Part shown: piece after piece, positions 63,361 through 64,000 of the stretch
Layout of the letters: each line of letters starts with the position of its first letter
Numbering within the stretch: the first letter of the stretch is position 1
NCBI RefSeq assembly: GCF_003201975.1
Contig: NZ_QJJQ01000011.1
Span: 95,680 to 159,679 of the forward strand
Reading direction: 5' to 3'
DNA: 64,000 bases
Source: Pseudogracilibacillus auburnensis
GTDB taxonomy: Bacteria > Bacillota > Bacilli > Bacillales > Amphibacillaceae
The notes under the pieces: generated by a model
What the model saw: only the letters and a program-made list of their open reading frames with translations
Databases searched by the model: none
What the model was told of the DNA's origin: nothing
Made by a program: the position numbers and the translations under genes

Positions 63361-63902
63361 ATGGATTACAATAGGTCAACTATTCATTCATCCACTTTTG
63401 AACAAATAATTGCTTCCGTTTTACTCTGACCTCAAATAAATGGGAAGGAGAAGATTTATTTCAGGAAACGCTAATGAAACTATATTTGGCATTAAAGCGG
63501 CAACCTGATCGAACATTAACTAAGCGCTTTTTCTATCAAGTTGCCCGAAATACATGGATCGATCAATTGCGAAAACAAAAAGTGACGACTGAGTCTTTTG
63601 AAGAAAACAAGTATCCGGGAAATGATCATGAAGATTTTTTTCAGATTTGTGAATCACTAGAAATATTGGCAGAGTATTTAACAGTCAAACAATTTGTTAT
63701 CGTCCTTTTTATGGATGTTTTCCAATTTACTGCTCAGGAAACAGCAGATATGATTAGTGACACTCAAGCTAATATGTATACGATATTACATCGATCAAGA
63801 AAGAAATTAAAAAAGTGCATCGATTTGGCAACAGACCCAAAATCAGCGTTTGAACCTCTCATGACTAAAGTCACGAGATTCTTGGGAACAGAGCATACTT
63901 GA
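63361..63902 (+). pseudogene. ECF-type RNA polymerase sigma factor, frameshifted near the N terminus
   Basis: The start ATG at 63361 follows AAGGAGG. The first frame encodes MDYNRSTIHSSTFEQIIAS and then hits TGA at 63427. In the frame two bases on, the expected sigma region 2 continues at once: FRFTLTSNKWEGEDLFQETL, then RFFYQVARNTWIDQLRKQK, and region 4 (FQFTAQETADMISDTQANMYTILHRSRKKLKK) to the stop at 63902. One base is missing around 63413-63417 (GCTTCCG). A shorter in-frame start at 63474 would remove part of region 2. This is either a pseudogene or a sequence error. No anti-sigma gene is visible before the window ends. Confidence 0.82.
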
Positions 63903-64000
63903 GAGCGGTGGCATACACTACCCACAGTGGTTTCTCTTATACACCAAGCTATCTCCGCAGTTCCTGCGGTTCTTGATTATTTCTTTTTTACGTTAGGGAT
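63903..64000. other. Right-edge sequence without a recognised feature
   Basis: Contains a small hairpin CCGCAG-TTCC-TGCGG-type pairing (63954-63969) followed by TTCTTGATTATTTCTTTTTT, which may terminate the sigma-factor transcript. The window ends here. Confidence 0.4.

Overview
The window looks like chromosome of a spore-forming, low-GC Bacillaceae bacterium. The support is an alpha/beta small acid-soluble spore protein, the cell-division genes ezrA and refZ, strong AGGAGG ribosome binding sites, and a gene order (ytkL, ald, moaB, ackA, ytxK, tpx, sspA, thiI, cysteine desulfurase, ezrA, refZ, dgcP, rpsD) that resembles the Bacillus subtilis ytk-yts-rpsD region as I remember it. The genus cannot be fixed from the sequence alone.

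Layout. 0-3.7 kb: start of a type IV pilus operon (VanW-like protein, then a PilB/GspE ATPase that runs off the left edge) and a separate prepilin peptidase. A class II cyclic-di-GMP riboswitch with its own terminator lies between the operon promoter and the first gene. 4-25 kb: conserved housekeeping block, mostly on the minus strand: metal-dependent hydrolase, alanine dehydrogenase, UspA, MoaB, DoxX, acetate kinase, YtxK methyltransferase, thiol peroxidase, BioB/BioY under a BirA-type operator, large catalase, SASP, ThiI plus cysteine desulfurase, EzrA, RefZ, and a GAF-GGDEF diguanylate cyclase. 25-36.4 kb: an accessory locus for sortase-assembled pili (VWA tip protein, Cna_B-repeat protein, backbone pilin with a YPKN motif, two class C sortases), flanked by a DegU-like regulator with a degenerate receiver and a divergent AraC-family regulator. 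36.7-40.2 kb: rpsD with a structured leader, an amidase-holin pair, and mhqD under an MhqR-type palindrome. 40.4-45 kb: metal homeostasis: csoR, a wrecked copA, copZ under a CsoR box, and czrA-czcD-czcO. 45-49.2 kb: a tryptophanase/NSS-transporter pair with a divergent YheO-like regulator; tnaA is frameshifted and a repeat element sits between it and the transporter. 49.4-64 kb: mixed genes, including a YwnA/YwnB-type pair with two palindromes, two SAM methyltransferases (one behind a leader terminator), a trans-sulfuration enzyme, an alanine symporter, a PAP2 phosphatase, a PepSY protein, an Lrp regulator, an unknown polytopic protein, GyrI-like and glyoxalase proteins, and a frameshifted ECF sigma factor.

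Two themes recur. First, surface appendages and c-di-GMP: a c-di-GMP-sensing RNA in front of type IV pilus genes and a diguanylate cyclase lie within 23 kb, next to a second, unrelated pilus system. Second, the intergenic space is full of dispersed repeats: at least three families, one a MITE-like element with terminal inverted repeats and an expandable 37-bp core, plus a strict 20-nt periodic array. Several genes are broken (copA, czcD, tnaA, a Crp-like regulator, an ECF sigma factor). This may be genuine decay or, for the single-base lesions, assembly error. I saw no tRNA, rRNA, CRISPR array or transposase gene.
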